NCBI GenBank assembly: GCA_015143295.1
Contig: CM026563.1
Span: 7,364,531-7,428,530, forward strand
Source: Tetracentron sinense
Lineage: Eukaryota; Streptophyta; Magnoliopsida; Trochodendrales; Trochodendraceae
DNA: 64,000 bases
Reading direction: 5' to 3'
A program made the position numbers and the translations under genes. Positions 1-9,784 of the stretch are shown one piece after another (the first letter of the stretch is position 1; each line of letters starts with the position of its first letter). The notes below the pieces were generated by a model. It was not told the DNA's origin, searched no databases, and saw nothing but the letters and a program-made list of their open reading frames with translations.

Positions 1-40
1 CTTTAAAAGGAACAAGGGGACACAACATATGACTACAGGA

Positions 41-205
41 TTGCAATTGAACTAAAGAGAGTTCCATTGCATATGTGTCGTGATTTGATTGGAGGGAAAA
101 AATTTTGAATTTTAACTTTTCACTTTTCTTTTCTTTTCTTTTCTTTTTACCCTCCAATCAAATCATGACACATATCTTATCAAACTCTCCTTAGTTCAAT
201 TGCAA
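41..205. repeat. Foldback MITE-like element, family F1
   Basis: Two inverted arms face each other: the left arm starts at 41 with TTGCAATTGAACTA and the right arm ends at 205 with the complement TAGTTCAATTGCAA. The arms share GATTTGATTGGAGGG around 84-98 and its complement around 150-164. A T/C-rich loop of about 50 bases separates them. No coding capacity. A related hairpin with the same ATTGGAGGGAAAA core lies at 59510-59637, so this is a dispersed family. A clear target-site duplication was not found. Confidence 0.7.
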
Positions 206-573
206 TTGACTATGATCTTTATCTCCCTTATCAAATGCGTGGTCGGATAATCACTACCCACCATATTTAATTAACCCTAAAAAGCAAACATAAAAAACCA
301 AAGCAAAAGATCAAAAAGTGTATTACAATAAGAAAAGTGGGAAGAGCAATAGAAACTGTCCAGGTTCATCCCCCCGGCCCCCTCCCTTTAAAACTCTAAT
401 AAATCCACTAATCTTCGTCGTGTTTGGTTCCTAATCTCATAATTAATAAATAATTCACTTCGGACAACCTAAACTTTTATTCCCAAAATACCCTCTTCCT
501 TTCAGTTTCTCTTAAATCTCTAACAACTTCTCAGAGAAACCAGGCGACAAACAAAGCTTAGCTTCCAGCTTTA
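206..573 (+). other. Upstream region of the ATP sulfurylase fragment
   Basis: No ORF or recognised repeat. It precedes the transit-peptide ATG at 574 and ends in a purine/pyrimidine-mixed leader typical of plant 5' UTRs, so it probably contains the original promoter and leader of that gene. No convincing TATA box was pinned down. Confidence 0.35.
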
Positions 574-752
574 ATGGCGTCAATGGCGAGTCTTTTCATC
601 AAAACCCCAAACCCATCTCACTCATTCCCCAAAACCCACAAACCCCATTTCACTACCAATCTCAAATTCTCGATTTCTCTTCATTCCCAGAAAACAACAA
701 AGAAGATTAATCAAAAGTCTCGGATTTCATGCGGTTTGATCGAACCAGATGG
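574..752 (+). pseudogene. APS: ATP sulfurylase (plastid) 5' fragment: transit peptide and first mature residues
   Basis: The frame opens with MASMASLFIKTP, is Ser/Thr/Pro/Lys-rich and almost lacks acidic residues (a plastid transit peptide), and reaches SRISCGLIEPDG, the start of mature plant ATP sulfurylase. The enzyme makes adenosine 5'-phosphosulfate from ATP and sulfate, the first step of sulfate assimilation. After residue 60 the similarity stops. The break falls at a GT (753-754), which could be an exon end, but no later exon is visible in the following 14 kb. A minus-strand LINE begins about 140 bases downstream. The open frame runs on to 819 in sequence unlike the enzyme. Catalytic parts (the HxGH motif region) are absent. 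Identification rests on recalled family sequence; a truncated gene is the simplest reading. Confidence 0.7.
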
Positions 753-889
753 TTCAACAAATAATATATCATTCAAGGTTGGGAACCATCAATGCCGGTC
801 ATTTTTTATCCAAAAATAAAGTTTTCTAGTATTTATTTTCCTCTTTTCCCTTTTTTTTTGGGGGTAAATCAAATCTATTGTCTTTTTTT

Positions 890-2735
890 TTTTGAATTTG
901 AGATATCATTTAAACCAAACTACAAAGAAGAACAAAACAAGCCTCTAAGGAGGTCTGGGTCGCCGCTCCGCGATAAAGCGACGACAATCCAAAGCAGATA
1001 AATACCTTACATCAAAACAGCCCCTAGAGCTCAAAGCTAAAGCCTTTGCAGCAAGATTATGAGCAAAACCATTATGCTGCCAGGGAATATATTGCCCCTT
1101 CCAATGCTCAACGAGCGATAAATTGAGGTGAATGTCTTTCACAATGGTACCTATCTCAGCACTCGCCGAGGAACATGAGGAAGAGAGCTGGTCCACTAAT
1201 ATTTTCGCATCAGTAAGGAAGCGAACCGTTGTCCAGTGCCGGGCTAGAGCCAACTCGGTGGCTGCCCTACAGACCTCGAAGCTCCATATGAAGCAATAAC
1301 AATCCAAGGTTGAGAACCATCAATGCCGGTCCGCTGCACCATAGGAATACTCACAAGCCAAATATTCCTGCTCAAAGGACTTATGCACTCGTCCACTAAT
1401 CTAACTGCCTTGTCGACTAAATGATGGGGAGAAGGAACCTTTCCATTAAACTTGAAAACTCATTTAGAGCCTTCCAAATGTGCCAAACCAAATTGACAAT
1501 CAAAGAGAGGACCCTTACCTTTGCCAACTTTTCAAGAGGAGCTTCAACCCAATAAGCCCACCAATCCTTTAATGAGAGAAAATCCCTAAAATCAGAGCGA
1601 GCCGCCAAAGGGGAGCTCCACCACACCGCCCGAGCAAACTCACACTTCACTAGCAGATGAACAGCAGACTCCTCATTATGCCCACAAAAAGAACAAGAAG
1701 GGTCCACTGGAATACGCTTTCTAACAAGATTTTCATTGACCGCCACAGCATTATGTAAGCACCACCAAAAAAACCAACCAACCTTTGGAGGGATAGGAAG
1801 CCTCCAAAGAATCCTCCAACAATCTTTTGGTATAACCAAAGAAGAACTTGGGCCGCTTGCCTCCCCAAAGATTTGAGACAAATAATTTGGTGATAAGCCA
1901 AGCGAACTGAAAATTGACCCGAAGAAGTAGGATGCTATAACACCCGATCCTCTTGTGAGTGCCTGGGAATAGAAATAAGCCGAATAGCTTGAACCTCCGC
2001 ATTTGAAAGAACTTGATGAAGTTGAAACAAATCCCACCGTTGAGCTTCAGGATCAATAAAGTCCACTACCTTGGACCAAATGCAATCAACCGGCCTCTGA
2101 GAGTAGAGCTTAATACCGTGCAGAGAGGGAATCCAGCCATCTTGCCAGGCACGTATGAGCTGACTCGAACCAACCCTCCATCTCAAACCAGGGAGAAGAG
2201 CCTGCTTACCCACCACAATACTCCGCCAGCCCTACGAAGAGCGATACCCCACTTTTGCTTGAAGGAAATCCGTGTGAGGTAGCAAATACTTTTTACCAAA
2301 CGGGTTCAAACCGAATCGGGGTTTTGTAACAAATCCCAACCTTGTTTTACTAAGAGAGCCAAATTAAAAGAAGTGAGATGTCGAACCCCCCCTTCCCCCA
2401 GCTTATCCAATGAGCACACTTCCTATGATCATCTTGTTCCCACAAAAAATTTGCAGCCTTTGCCTCAATCTCATCGCATAAGGCCCGAGGGAGCTTAAAG
2501 CAACCCATCGCAAAAGAGGGGATAGCTTGCACAACCGATTTTATAAGAATACCCCGTCCAGCTTTGTTGAGGAATCTACCACGCCAACTACTAAGCTTAG
2601 CCAACACTTTATCTTGGATAGTAGCAAAGAGGTGAGCTTTTGAATGTCCAAAGACCGAAGGCAACCCAAGATAAACTCCCGGATTACTGAGAATACACAT
2701 ATGAAGAGACCGAGCTATCAAGCTTCACTAACTAA
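890..2735 (-). mobile_element. 5'-truncated plant L1-type LINE with RNase H domain
   Basis: Minus-strand frames read in order: RT thumb region (2721-2350, with VYLGLPSVFG and SSWRGRFLNKAGR), a post-RT region (2216-1935, WQDGWIPSLHG), a zf-RVT zinc-binding domain (2037-1417, PSCSFCGHNEESAVHLLVKC), and a C-terminal RNase H-like domain (1307-945, ending near HNGFAHNLAAKALAL). Frame changes between blocks show it is dead. A T-run at 881-892 on the plus strand fits the poly(A) of a minus-strand insertion. Endonuclease and RT palm are missing (5' truncation). It sits beside the broken ATP sulfurylase exon. No certain target-site duplication was seen. Confidence 0.85.
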
Positions 2736-2984
2736 AGTAGCAACGATAACTTTGTAGTGAATTTTGTCGATTGTTTATAGCGGTGTCAATTCAGCCTGCG
2801 GTCCAGAGGCCCAGCCTGTCTCAGGCAAAAAAAAAAGGCACTTTCAGTCCATTTATCAAGCCCTTAGAGTGAGAGTTGAGCTTCCTTTGATTTTTTCTTG
2901 GCCCACTTATCTTGATCTATAGAGACCCACCCTAACTGAGGCTCATCTCAATTTATGTTGGCACCAATAATTTACTTATCTATA

Positions 2985-3012
2985 CTAGCGGGTGGCACGT
3001 GCGATGCACGTG
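2985..3012 (-). mobile_element. Helitron-type 3' terminus
   Basis: Read on the minus strand, a 7-bp stem (CACGTGC / GCACGTG, loop of 3; 2996-3012) is followed after a short spacer by terminal CTAG (2985-2988) and a flanking T, which is the 3' signature of plant Helitrons (hairpin, CTRR, insertion between A and T). The body would lie to the right. No matching 5' TC end was located. Confidence 0.6.
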
Positions 3013-3109
3013 AGAGCGAGGGGAAGGAGTTAATCATAGTTAATAAGAGTTAAAAGGGACATGTATTAACCCGTGGGTGGGATTGAACTCTCCCCGAGTT
3101 CAATCACGA

Positions 3110-3136
3110 CTAGCAAGGAGCCCGTGCGATGCACGG
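3110..3136 (-). mobile_element. Second Helitron-type 3' terminus
   Basis: A second minus-strand hairpin (CCGTGC / GCACGG, 3122-3136) is followed by CTAG at 3110-3113. Stem and spacer differ from the terminus 125 bases to the left, so this is another family member or an older nested end rather than a simple duplicate. The sequence between them carries an AGTTAAAAGGGACA arm of the foldback family found at 16.6 and 36.5 kb. Confidence 0.5.
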
Positions 3137-3293
3137 AAATTAAAAAGAAATAAAGTGAGTAATTTCAAGAAATATAGTTCAAGAAAAAATGTGAAATCTT
3201 AATTTAGTTAATCTTAACCAGAGTTAAAATGGACAAGTGGACACGGCAGTCCGCTAGATAGCGGACCTGTTCTTGTGTATTTAATTAAGAAAG

Positions 3294-3831
3294 TACTATG
3301 TGGATTTGGAGCATCTTAATTTAATTGGCTAAAATATATTGCCTCTAGCCATATCATACTCTAGTTAAAGGTCTTCCTGTTAAACAAAATTAAAACAATG
3401 CACAGACATATAAGCATACATAGTCCTAGCACCAGTAGATCTTGTAAAATGAATTGGCTAATTTGTTTTAAGTTTTGAATGCAAATTTAGATATAGTTAC
3501 GTGTATTTAATAACTCTATATCCCTCCAACATATCACACGCCCCATCCATTTTGTTAAAACCGCCAACCTACTATGTGGATTTGGAGCATCTTAATTTAA
3601 TTGGCTAAAATATATTGCCTCTAGCCATATCATACTCTATTTAAAAGTCTTCCTGTTAAACAAAATTAAAACAATGCACAGACATATAAGCACACATAGT
3701 CCTAGCACCAGTAGATCTTGTAAAATGAATTGGCTGATTTGTTTTAAGTTTTGAATGCAAATTTAGATATAGTTGCGTGTATTTAATAACTCTATATCCC
3801 TCCAACATATCACACGCCCCATCCATTTTGT
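3294..3831. repeat. Tandem duplication, 276 bp unit
   Basis: Unit 1 (3294-3569) and unit 2 (3570-3831) both start TACTATGTGGATTTGGAGCA and stay alike, with a handful of substitutions, to ATCCATTTTGT. The second copy ends at a C-run. No coding signal in either. Similarity is high enough that the duplication looks recent. Confidence 0.9.
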
Positions 3832-4670
3832 ACCCCCCCCCCCTCGCGGTTACCTATAAGGTTTCTTCTCTCTTCTTTATAAGGTGTCTTCCCTCTTCAC
3901 ACAAAAAAAAAAAAAAAACCCTCAACCATTTGGTTTCTCAAAAAAAAAAAATCAACCATTTGGTTTCTCTGTTACCGCATGCGTTAGGGTGTTATCCCAA
4001 GTTTAGTCACACCTTAGTTGGGAAGAAGATTTCGTAGGGGGTGCATAAAGGGCCATCAACCCTCCTTAAGACAGGTCCTTTTGGAGTGGTTGCTTGGACT
4101 TATCATTAGGGCCCATTAGCAGCTACCTTAAGTATGACTGTGTGTGTGAGTTTAGAGTGTGTTTCAAGTACATGGAATCATGTCAAAAAAAAAAAAAAAA
4201 ACCCTTACCTATAAGATGTCTTCTCTCTTCATTATAAGAAGATAATCTTATTTAAATACGTTTTGAACTCAATTGGACCCCAATGCAGGGGCTAGGGGTC
4301 CCTGTCACTTCGCCTGGGTGCCAAGGCTACAATTTGGCTATATTAATATAATAACAGCCAAAAAATGAGTTAGCTTTCTTCCACCACCGTGCTTCAAAAT
4401 CTCATGTACATGTAAGTGTAGAAACAGATGGAGAAGTCTTTAATGGCTTTCTGAGAGCAATCAAATAATGAAATTGTCAGTAAAGCTTTTTTGTATTTAT
4501 CAAGGAGACACACTTGAATGAGAAATAGGTAATTCAAGGTCCCAAACAAACTGGGCAGACTTAACCAATGTTTAATAAGAAAGACTTGAAAACAGCATGT
4601 TATTTTTTTTTTAATGAATAATCAGAAATGAGAATTTTATTTAGAGGGAAATGAATGACAACTACCAACC
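3832..4670. other. Low-complexity and unassigned sequence
   Basis: Starts with a C-run, then several A-runs (3901-3918, 3939-3949, 4184-4201) separating short repeats such as AACCATTTGGTTTCTC (3925 and 3955). The short frame at 3777-4037 is built from these runs. No gene seen. Confidence 0.5.
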
Positions 4671-5401
4671 ACTTGTGTTTTGTATATCTATCAAAAAAAC
4701 TTTCAAGAAGAGGAGAAAAAAAATGAGGAGATAGAAAGAGGAACATTACTTGAGAATTCATATAACCCACTTAATGTGCGAAAGATCCTTGAAGCAATCT
4801 GCTAAATGAATTTTTTCAAAAATACAGTAAGATAAAATGGTAATTAAGTTTGTGTAAGTGATGTAGATATTAAAAAAAAAAATTGGGAAAGGGTCTATAA
4901 TTCCACCTAGGTATTTGAACCAGGTTGAACACCAACTGCATCTCTTTTGGCATACCTTTCTCCACCCTAAACAATTCACTTGTTGTCACCCTGCAAAAAA
5001 TAGTAATTTACCAATAATATCAGTAAGCACAAAACTTGTGTTTTGTATATCTATCAAAAAACTTTCAAGAAGAGGAGAAAGAAAATGAGGAGAGAGAGAG
5101 AGAGAGAGGATGGAACATTACTTGAGAATTCATATAACCCATTCAATGTGCGAAAAATCCTTGAAGCAATTTGTTAAAATTTTTCAAAAAATGCAGTAAG
5201 AAGATAAAATGGTAATTAAGTTTGTTTAAGTGATACAGATATGAACAAAAAAAATAAAATTGAGAAAGGATCTATAATTCCACCTGGGTATTTGAACCAG
5301 GTTGAACACCAACTGTATCTCTTTTGGCAGACCCTTCTCCACCCTAAACAATTCACTTGGTGTCACCCTGCAAAATCGTAATTTACCAATAATATTAGTA
5401 A
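4671..5401. repeat. Tandem duplication, about 363 bp unit, with an exon-like core
   Basis: Unit 1 (4671-5033) and unit 2 (5034-5401) both start ACTTGTGTTTTGTATATCTA. Differences are point changes plus short indels and an expanded AG run at 5092-5110. Each unit contains a minus-strand block that reads as protein (see the exon-like entry), so this may be a duplicated exon. Confidence 0.9.
4898..5367 (-). other. Two tandem exon-like blocks, product not recognised
   Basis: On the minus strand, TTTTGCAG acceptors at about 5368 and 4991 precede frames reading VTPSELFRVEKGLPKEIQLV then FNLVQIPRWNY (5367-5275), and the same with MPKEMQLV in the other copy (4990-4898). Most differences between the copies keep the protein unchanged or conservative, which hints at past coding selection. 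I do not recognise the protein. The two blocks sit downstream, in the same orientation, of an NF-YB exon, but are not part of any NF-YB I know. Confidence 0.35.
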
Positions 5402-5536
5402 AAAAAAAAAAATGGAGTGAAACAGACAAAATCAAAATTAGTTAGACTGAACAAAGAAGAATATATAGTTACCTCAATCTGCAACATCCTATTACTCTGA
5501 AAAAAAAAAAGAAATTACTTTTCTCTACATATTCAG

Positions 5537-5629
5537 TTACACAATGAGTGGTTCAATATATTCTTCAAACCCTAACATCGTCATTGCCCAAAACAGATCA
5601 TCACCATTAATAGTCTTCATTTCTCTTCT
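5537..5629 (-). pseudogene. NF-YB: NF-YB histone-fold exon remnant
   Basis: After a TTTATAG acceptor (5636-5630) the minus strand reads [20 protein letters not shown] then EEYIEPLIV and a TAA stop. This matches the second half of the NF-YB histone fold (family pattern [20 protein letters not shown] then DYIEPLK), a CCAAT-binding subunit that pairs with NF-YC. The normal KVYL continuation is replaced by a stop, and the alpha-1/alpha-2 part (IMKKALP block) is not found nearby. A gene fragment. Confidence 0.7.
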
Positions 5630-5639
5630 CTATAAAATA

Positions 5640-6604
5640 TATATGCTAAAAGAAATACCCCAGTTAGATGAAAAGGCAGGAAACAAATATGGAAATAAAA
5701 TAAAAATCAAAAGTTAGATAAAAGTGGTAGAGAAGTAAATAAGGAAATATGGACGATGGTTAAGGAATGTGGAAGCTTTAAAGGGGATGATTTGGAACGG
5801 TAGGACAGATTTGGAAATACCAAAGGTTGCAACTATTCGGTTGATGAGTTGCGTCGTCTGCCCAAAACAGTTGCTTCGCTAAAGGATAAGGATAGTGAGG
5901 AATAGGTAATGCTTCATATCCTAAAATTTCTCTAGGAGGTGCATCCGTTGAAAACAATGTTCTGTTGGATTGTGTCACTCCAAGAAAAATATACATTTGA
6001 AAATGATGTGGTTTTAAAACTCTATTATCCCAAAACAGTAAAAGATGAGAGAAGAGAACAAAGAAGAAAACAAACCTTCAAGAGTTATTCTATGCCGAAG
6101 AGGCTTACTAACTTTGTCCTATTGGCATTACAGGTGCGCAATGACAAGGTGTCCATCAACGGGTTGCTGCAAATAGTGGAGGTTCTACTGTTGCAAAAAG
6201 TGGAGGTATATATGTGTTGCTCTTTAATGTGAGTTCTTCTACTCCTGTAACTACAAAATTCTGCAACCAATCCCAAACTTTCAAGAGTAGTGTGGCCTCG
6301 GGAGGAAGAAAAACGAAGAGTTGTGTCCCCACCCACATTCCATAAAACCGATTAGTTGCGTCCTCATTCAAACTCTCGACAACATAACGGTTGCATCCCA
6401 TCGTGAATTACAAAAAAAATTGAAAAACTCTTTACGTCTTTTAACCGACTTTCTAAAATTGCTCCGATACTGCTACTTAGGTCTTCCGTCCACGGCTTTC
6501 ATTAGTAGGAATTAGTGATTGACTGTGACTCTAAATAGATAGATGAGGAAGGTTAGTTTGGGAATGAAAGTAAAACATTAAATGGTAAGGGGTAGTTGGA
6601 GAAT
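5640..6604. other. Unassigned sequence upstream of the DUF6598 gene
   Basis: Short overlapping frames occur on both strands (for example 5778-5996 minus, 6085-6336 minus) but none shows a recognisable domain. The 16-mer AGTTGCGTCCTCATTC occurs at 6355 and 6607, at the start of the block shared with the 29.7-32.2 kb copy. Confidence 0.4.
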
Positions 6605-8715
6605 TAGTTGCGTCCTCATTCGCAAGCCTCCCGAGAAGAAACTCCCTCCCTCCCTCCCTCCCTCCCGTGTTCATCCCCTGCTCCCGTGAGCAACTCCCGC
6701 GATTCAACTTGCCGGCGTTCGCCTGATTCCAGAACGGTAAGTGATCTCTCTCAATCCAGATCTACGCTGCGACATGCCGACGACACTCGAGTCCAGTCGT
6801 CCAGATTCGTCCATAGAAGATGAGGTATGGATTTTTTTCCTCTAGATCGGTTCTGTAGAGATGATGGCTAGTATTTTTTATCTGAATCAGATGATTTTCC
6901 CCCTATTTTAGATGGAGCTCAGCCATGAAGTACGATATGTTGAACCAATGTTTGAGGTGTTCTCGATACAAATCAGGAACTTCTTCGGCGACCTCTACGG
7001 CACAATCACAGTCAGGGACTCATGTGGTACTCAATACCTCTACCAAACAGAAAGGGAGGAATACCAATCCATCCGCCCAGGCAATACTGCTTTTTTGCTG
7101 ACTGGCCCTGCTCGAGGCATCACAGCCTTGGATGACGTCGCCTTCCATGTGGATCTCATGGATAAGGAGAGCGACAAGCCCCTTCTCCGTGCTGGCCTGA
7201 TGGAGTGGAGCCCTGGTTTCCACCGCCACAATATGTATAACAAACCCACATACGAGGACATTTATGACTATGATGAAGACGGGGGTGCTTGTTGTTTAGA
7301 TCCCCATGATGATGGTGAAGTTTCCGTGAGAGTGAACTACATGGTGTCAAAAGATGCGGTGGAGGCCACTCTGGAGGTTACTCTCATAATCGGAGATGGG
7401 GAAGAAGACTCTGCCCATGTTTATGGAATGATTACTGCTCGCAATTCCAATTTTCCAGATGAAAGTTTGCTTTTCCAAAAGGAATGGAATGAGCGCGTAG
7501 ATGTAAAGGCTGGGCAGCCCATTCCGTTGTCAAGATCCGTAGTTGCCATTCCATTCAACTCCTCCCTCATAGTTCGAGCGGATCTGTTTGATTATGACGA
7601 CGCCAATGTGATTGTCAAGGACAGTGTACAGCTCCCTGCAAAACTCTCCGGTACATCTGAGGAGCGTATGTATGGCCAGCGCGGGGAGATTCGAGTGAAC
7701 GTGACTTTTCGTGATGATATATGAGAGATATCTAAGTCATATTCTGCGTACTGATAGTATGTGTAGTAATTAGTTCTTGTGTTGGTTGGGACTTGGATCT
7801 GTTTTGTTATGTTACTATGATATGTCTATAGTGCTATACTGTTTTCCTTCCTTTGGATCTGTTTTGTTATGTTACTATGCTACATCTATCGTACTGGACT
7901 TCCTTCTATGTTACATCTATTGCCCTAGATTGTTTTCCTTTCTAAGCAATGATTATATTCTTTGCAATTCAGTCTAGTACATCTATCATGACAATCTTTT
8001 CTGCACTTGGATGAATCTATGATTTTCTAGAGAATTTGTTATTTGGATGAAATGCGAGTCTTGATGAATTGATTTTAGAGTTCTTAGTTAATTTGTTGTG
8101 GAGAAATGAGGTTACTGATAGTATATAGATTTAAGAGAATCGAGATTTTGGAACAAATATTGGAGCTACTTAGGGTTTTGAGTGATTGATGTGTTTCTCT
8201 TGAAAACATTATTCCATGCAGATAATTATGGTTCTAGATGGATGTAGGAATCTATTTTCTTTACTATGTTTCGCTTTTGAAACTTACAGAATAAAGGGTG
8301 TGGTACAGGATATGTTGACAGGATTTTGGATGATTTTCCGAGTATTTTACAATCTTTCTTGGGGTTTATGATCGAAGTTTAGCACTGGCATTCCTTTTTT
8401 ATGATCGAAGATTTGGGATGATTTTCCGTGTTTTGCTTTTGCTTATGTTTTACAAAGAGATGGACGAGGAAGAAGCCAAGGGAGGGCCTGTGATTCCTAA
8501 TTTAATGTTAAAGAAAAGAAAGAGGAGTGAGTGATAGTTTACAACTCATACCCGTAAGAGAAGTGGAGAAGTTTGTAATAATTTTCCAACTCTCAAACAT
8601 ACTCGTTGTAGAAAGTTTTGTTTTACACACAATGCTGCTTACTAACAGCATCACTAACATTATGGATATACATGCATGAATGCATCCATAAGTACTTGAA
8701 AACATGAGTGAATGT
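6605..8715 (+). repeat. Inverted segmental duplication, copy 1 (partner 29678-32205)
   Basis: The block holding the DUF6598 gene, its 5' leader and about 1 kb of 3' flank is matched on the opposite strand near 32205 down to 29678. Shared landmarks: the TTCATCCCCTGCTCCC leader, the whole coding exon, TAGTAATTAGTTCTTGTGTT after the stop, and TGCATGAATGCATCCATAAG at the far end. Copy 2 carries a hAT-like insertion not present here. Confidence 0.85.
6912..7724 (+). CDS. DUF6598 domain protein, 270 aa
   Basis: Single coding exon beginning at ATG directly after a polypyrimidine tract and TTTTAG acceptor; the leader exon probably ends at a GTGAGC (6686) or GTAAGT (about 6736) donor. The product matches the DUF6598 family common in grasses: an N-terminal half with GTITVRDSCGTQYLY and FLLTGPARGITALDDVAFHV, and a C-terminal half with ARNSNFPDESLLF, IPLSRSVVAIPFNSSLIV and a final beta strand IRVNVTF. 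No signal peptide or membrane segment. The middle (residues 105-140) is acidic and variable. In grasses this domain also occurs next to ribosome-inactivating domains, but none is present here. Molecular function is unknown. A second copy is at 31321-32142. Frame is intact, so possibly expressed. Confidence 0.8.
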   Translation: MELSHEVRYVEPMFEVFSIQIRNFFGDLYGTITVRDSCGTQYLYQTEREEYQSIRPGNTAFLLTGPARGITALDDVAFHVDLMDKESDKPLLRAGLMEWSPGFHRHNMYNKPTYEDIYDYDEDGGACCLDPHDDGEVSVRVNYMVSKDAVEATLEVTLIIGDGEEDSAHVYGMITARNSNFPDESLLFQKEWNERVDVKAGQPIPLSRSVVAIPFNSSLIVRADLFDYDDANVIVKDSVQLPAKLSGTSEERMYGQRGEIRVNVTFRDDI

Positions 8716-9282
8716 GTAATGTGGCTAAGCTTTATATGAATGTATATCTCATGGGTGCTGATATGTGGTTGCATGTTTATATATCCATAATAGCAAACAA
8801 GAATTTAACCACTGATTTATATTCCTATGTTCCTACCACACAACATTATTTGGTTTCTACACGAATGTTGAAAACTGACCATCCAATTGGTCCCACTCCC
8901 ACCTAGAAGATCTTCTATTCTGAATCTCAATATTTTGCCTTACTTTGGACTTGGGAGAAAAATAATTGAGGAATGCTAAGCATACTCATTCCTCTTTTGA
9001 TAATAAATCTGAGGAAATTACACATTTATTTTTTTGGATCTAGTTCTCTTTGGAGTTGAAGATCATATTTAATCATTGAAGAAAATTAAATGACTTTGAT
9101 TGTGATTACATGGTAGCAAAACCAATAAACCTCGCAATGATTTGAAAACATAATTAAGGAGCAAGAAAAGAGCAAAGCCTTGATATCACTATTCTCCTCT
9201 TAAATTGTCATGCTAGCTATTTAGTTAAGAATATCAAATTGTCATGTTAGATTTTAGAAAAGAGCAAACCCCTCCCAATTTT
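8716..9282. other. Unassigned AT-rich sequence
   Basis: No recognisable gene or repeat. It lies between the end of the duplicated block and the SOUL pseudogene and may hold decayed upstream parts of the latter. Confidence 0.4.
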
Positions 9283-9781
9283 GATGAAACCGAGACGGTG
9301 ACTTCACCATTCTCGCCAATTATATAGGTGATCTTGGCAAACCACAGAACACTAAACCTGAAAAAATTGCAATGACGACCCTTGTAATTACCTGATCCAC
9401 AGAAACCACAACTGAGAAAATCGCTATACCAATGCCTGTTGTCACGAAGACTAGTGGAGGCATCAACGACGAGTGAGAGAAGAAGATGGTTACAAACTTA
9501 CAACGCAATTTTTTGTTGGCATCAAAGTACACAAAAGCGGAGGAGGGGCCAAAGCTTGTAGATGAAAGTGTGGCGATTAAATAGGAGGGTGAGAGGAAAT
9601 ATGGGGTGGTAAGTTTGGGGGAATGACAACAAATGAAACAGTGAAGGAAAGGGTGGAAAAGCTAAAGAAGAGCTTGGAGCGAGATGGGTTTAAGGTTATT
9701 AGGGAGTTCTTGTTAGCAAGATATAACCTATCTTGGACTTTGCCTAGTTTCAGGACGAACGAGCTCATGATCCCCATTGAG
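9283..9781 (+). pseudogene. SOUL heme-binding protein pseudogene (C-terminal two thirds)
   Basis: Reading with frame changes gives NRDGDFTILANYIGDLGKPQ, KPEKIAMTTLVIT, a second KIAIPMPVVTKTSGG block, LLASKYTKAEEGPKLVDES, then VEKLKKSLERDGFKVIREF and ARYNLSWTLPSFRTNELMIP ending IE-stop at 9781. This is the plant SOUL/HBP family (heme-binding-like, plastid or cytosolic). Damage: an early TGA near 9391, another TGA near 9467, a TAG near 9580, and a one-base loss in the G run near 9620. The N-terminal third is missing. No introns are visible in the part that remains. The stop context PFRTNE..IPIE is diagnostic for the family. Confidence 0.8.
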
Positions 9782-9784
9782 TGA

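Noticed and set aside
3777-4037. 86-codon frame
   Set aside because: Created by poly-A and short repeats at the edge of a tandem duplication.
5280-5310. Possible tRNA B-box (GGTTCAAATACC) on the minus strand
   Set aside because: No A-box or cloverleaf around it; the stretch reads as a conserved protein block in both tandem copies.
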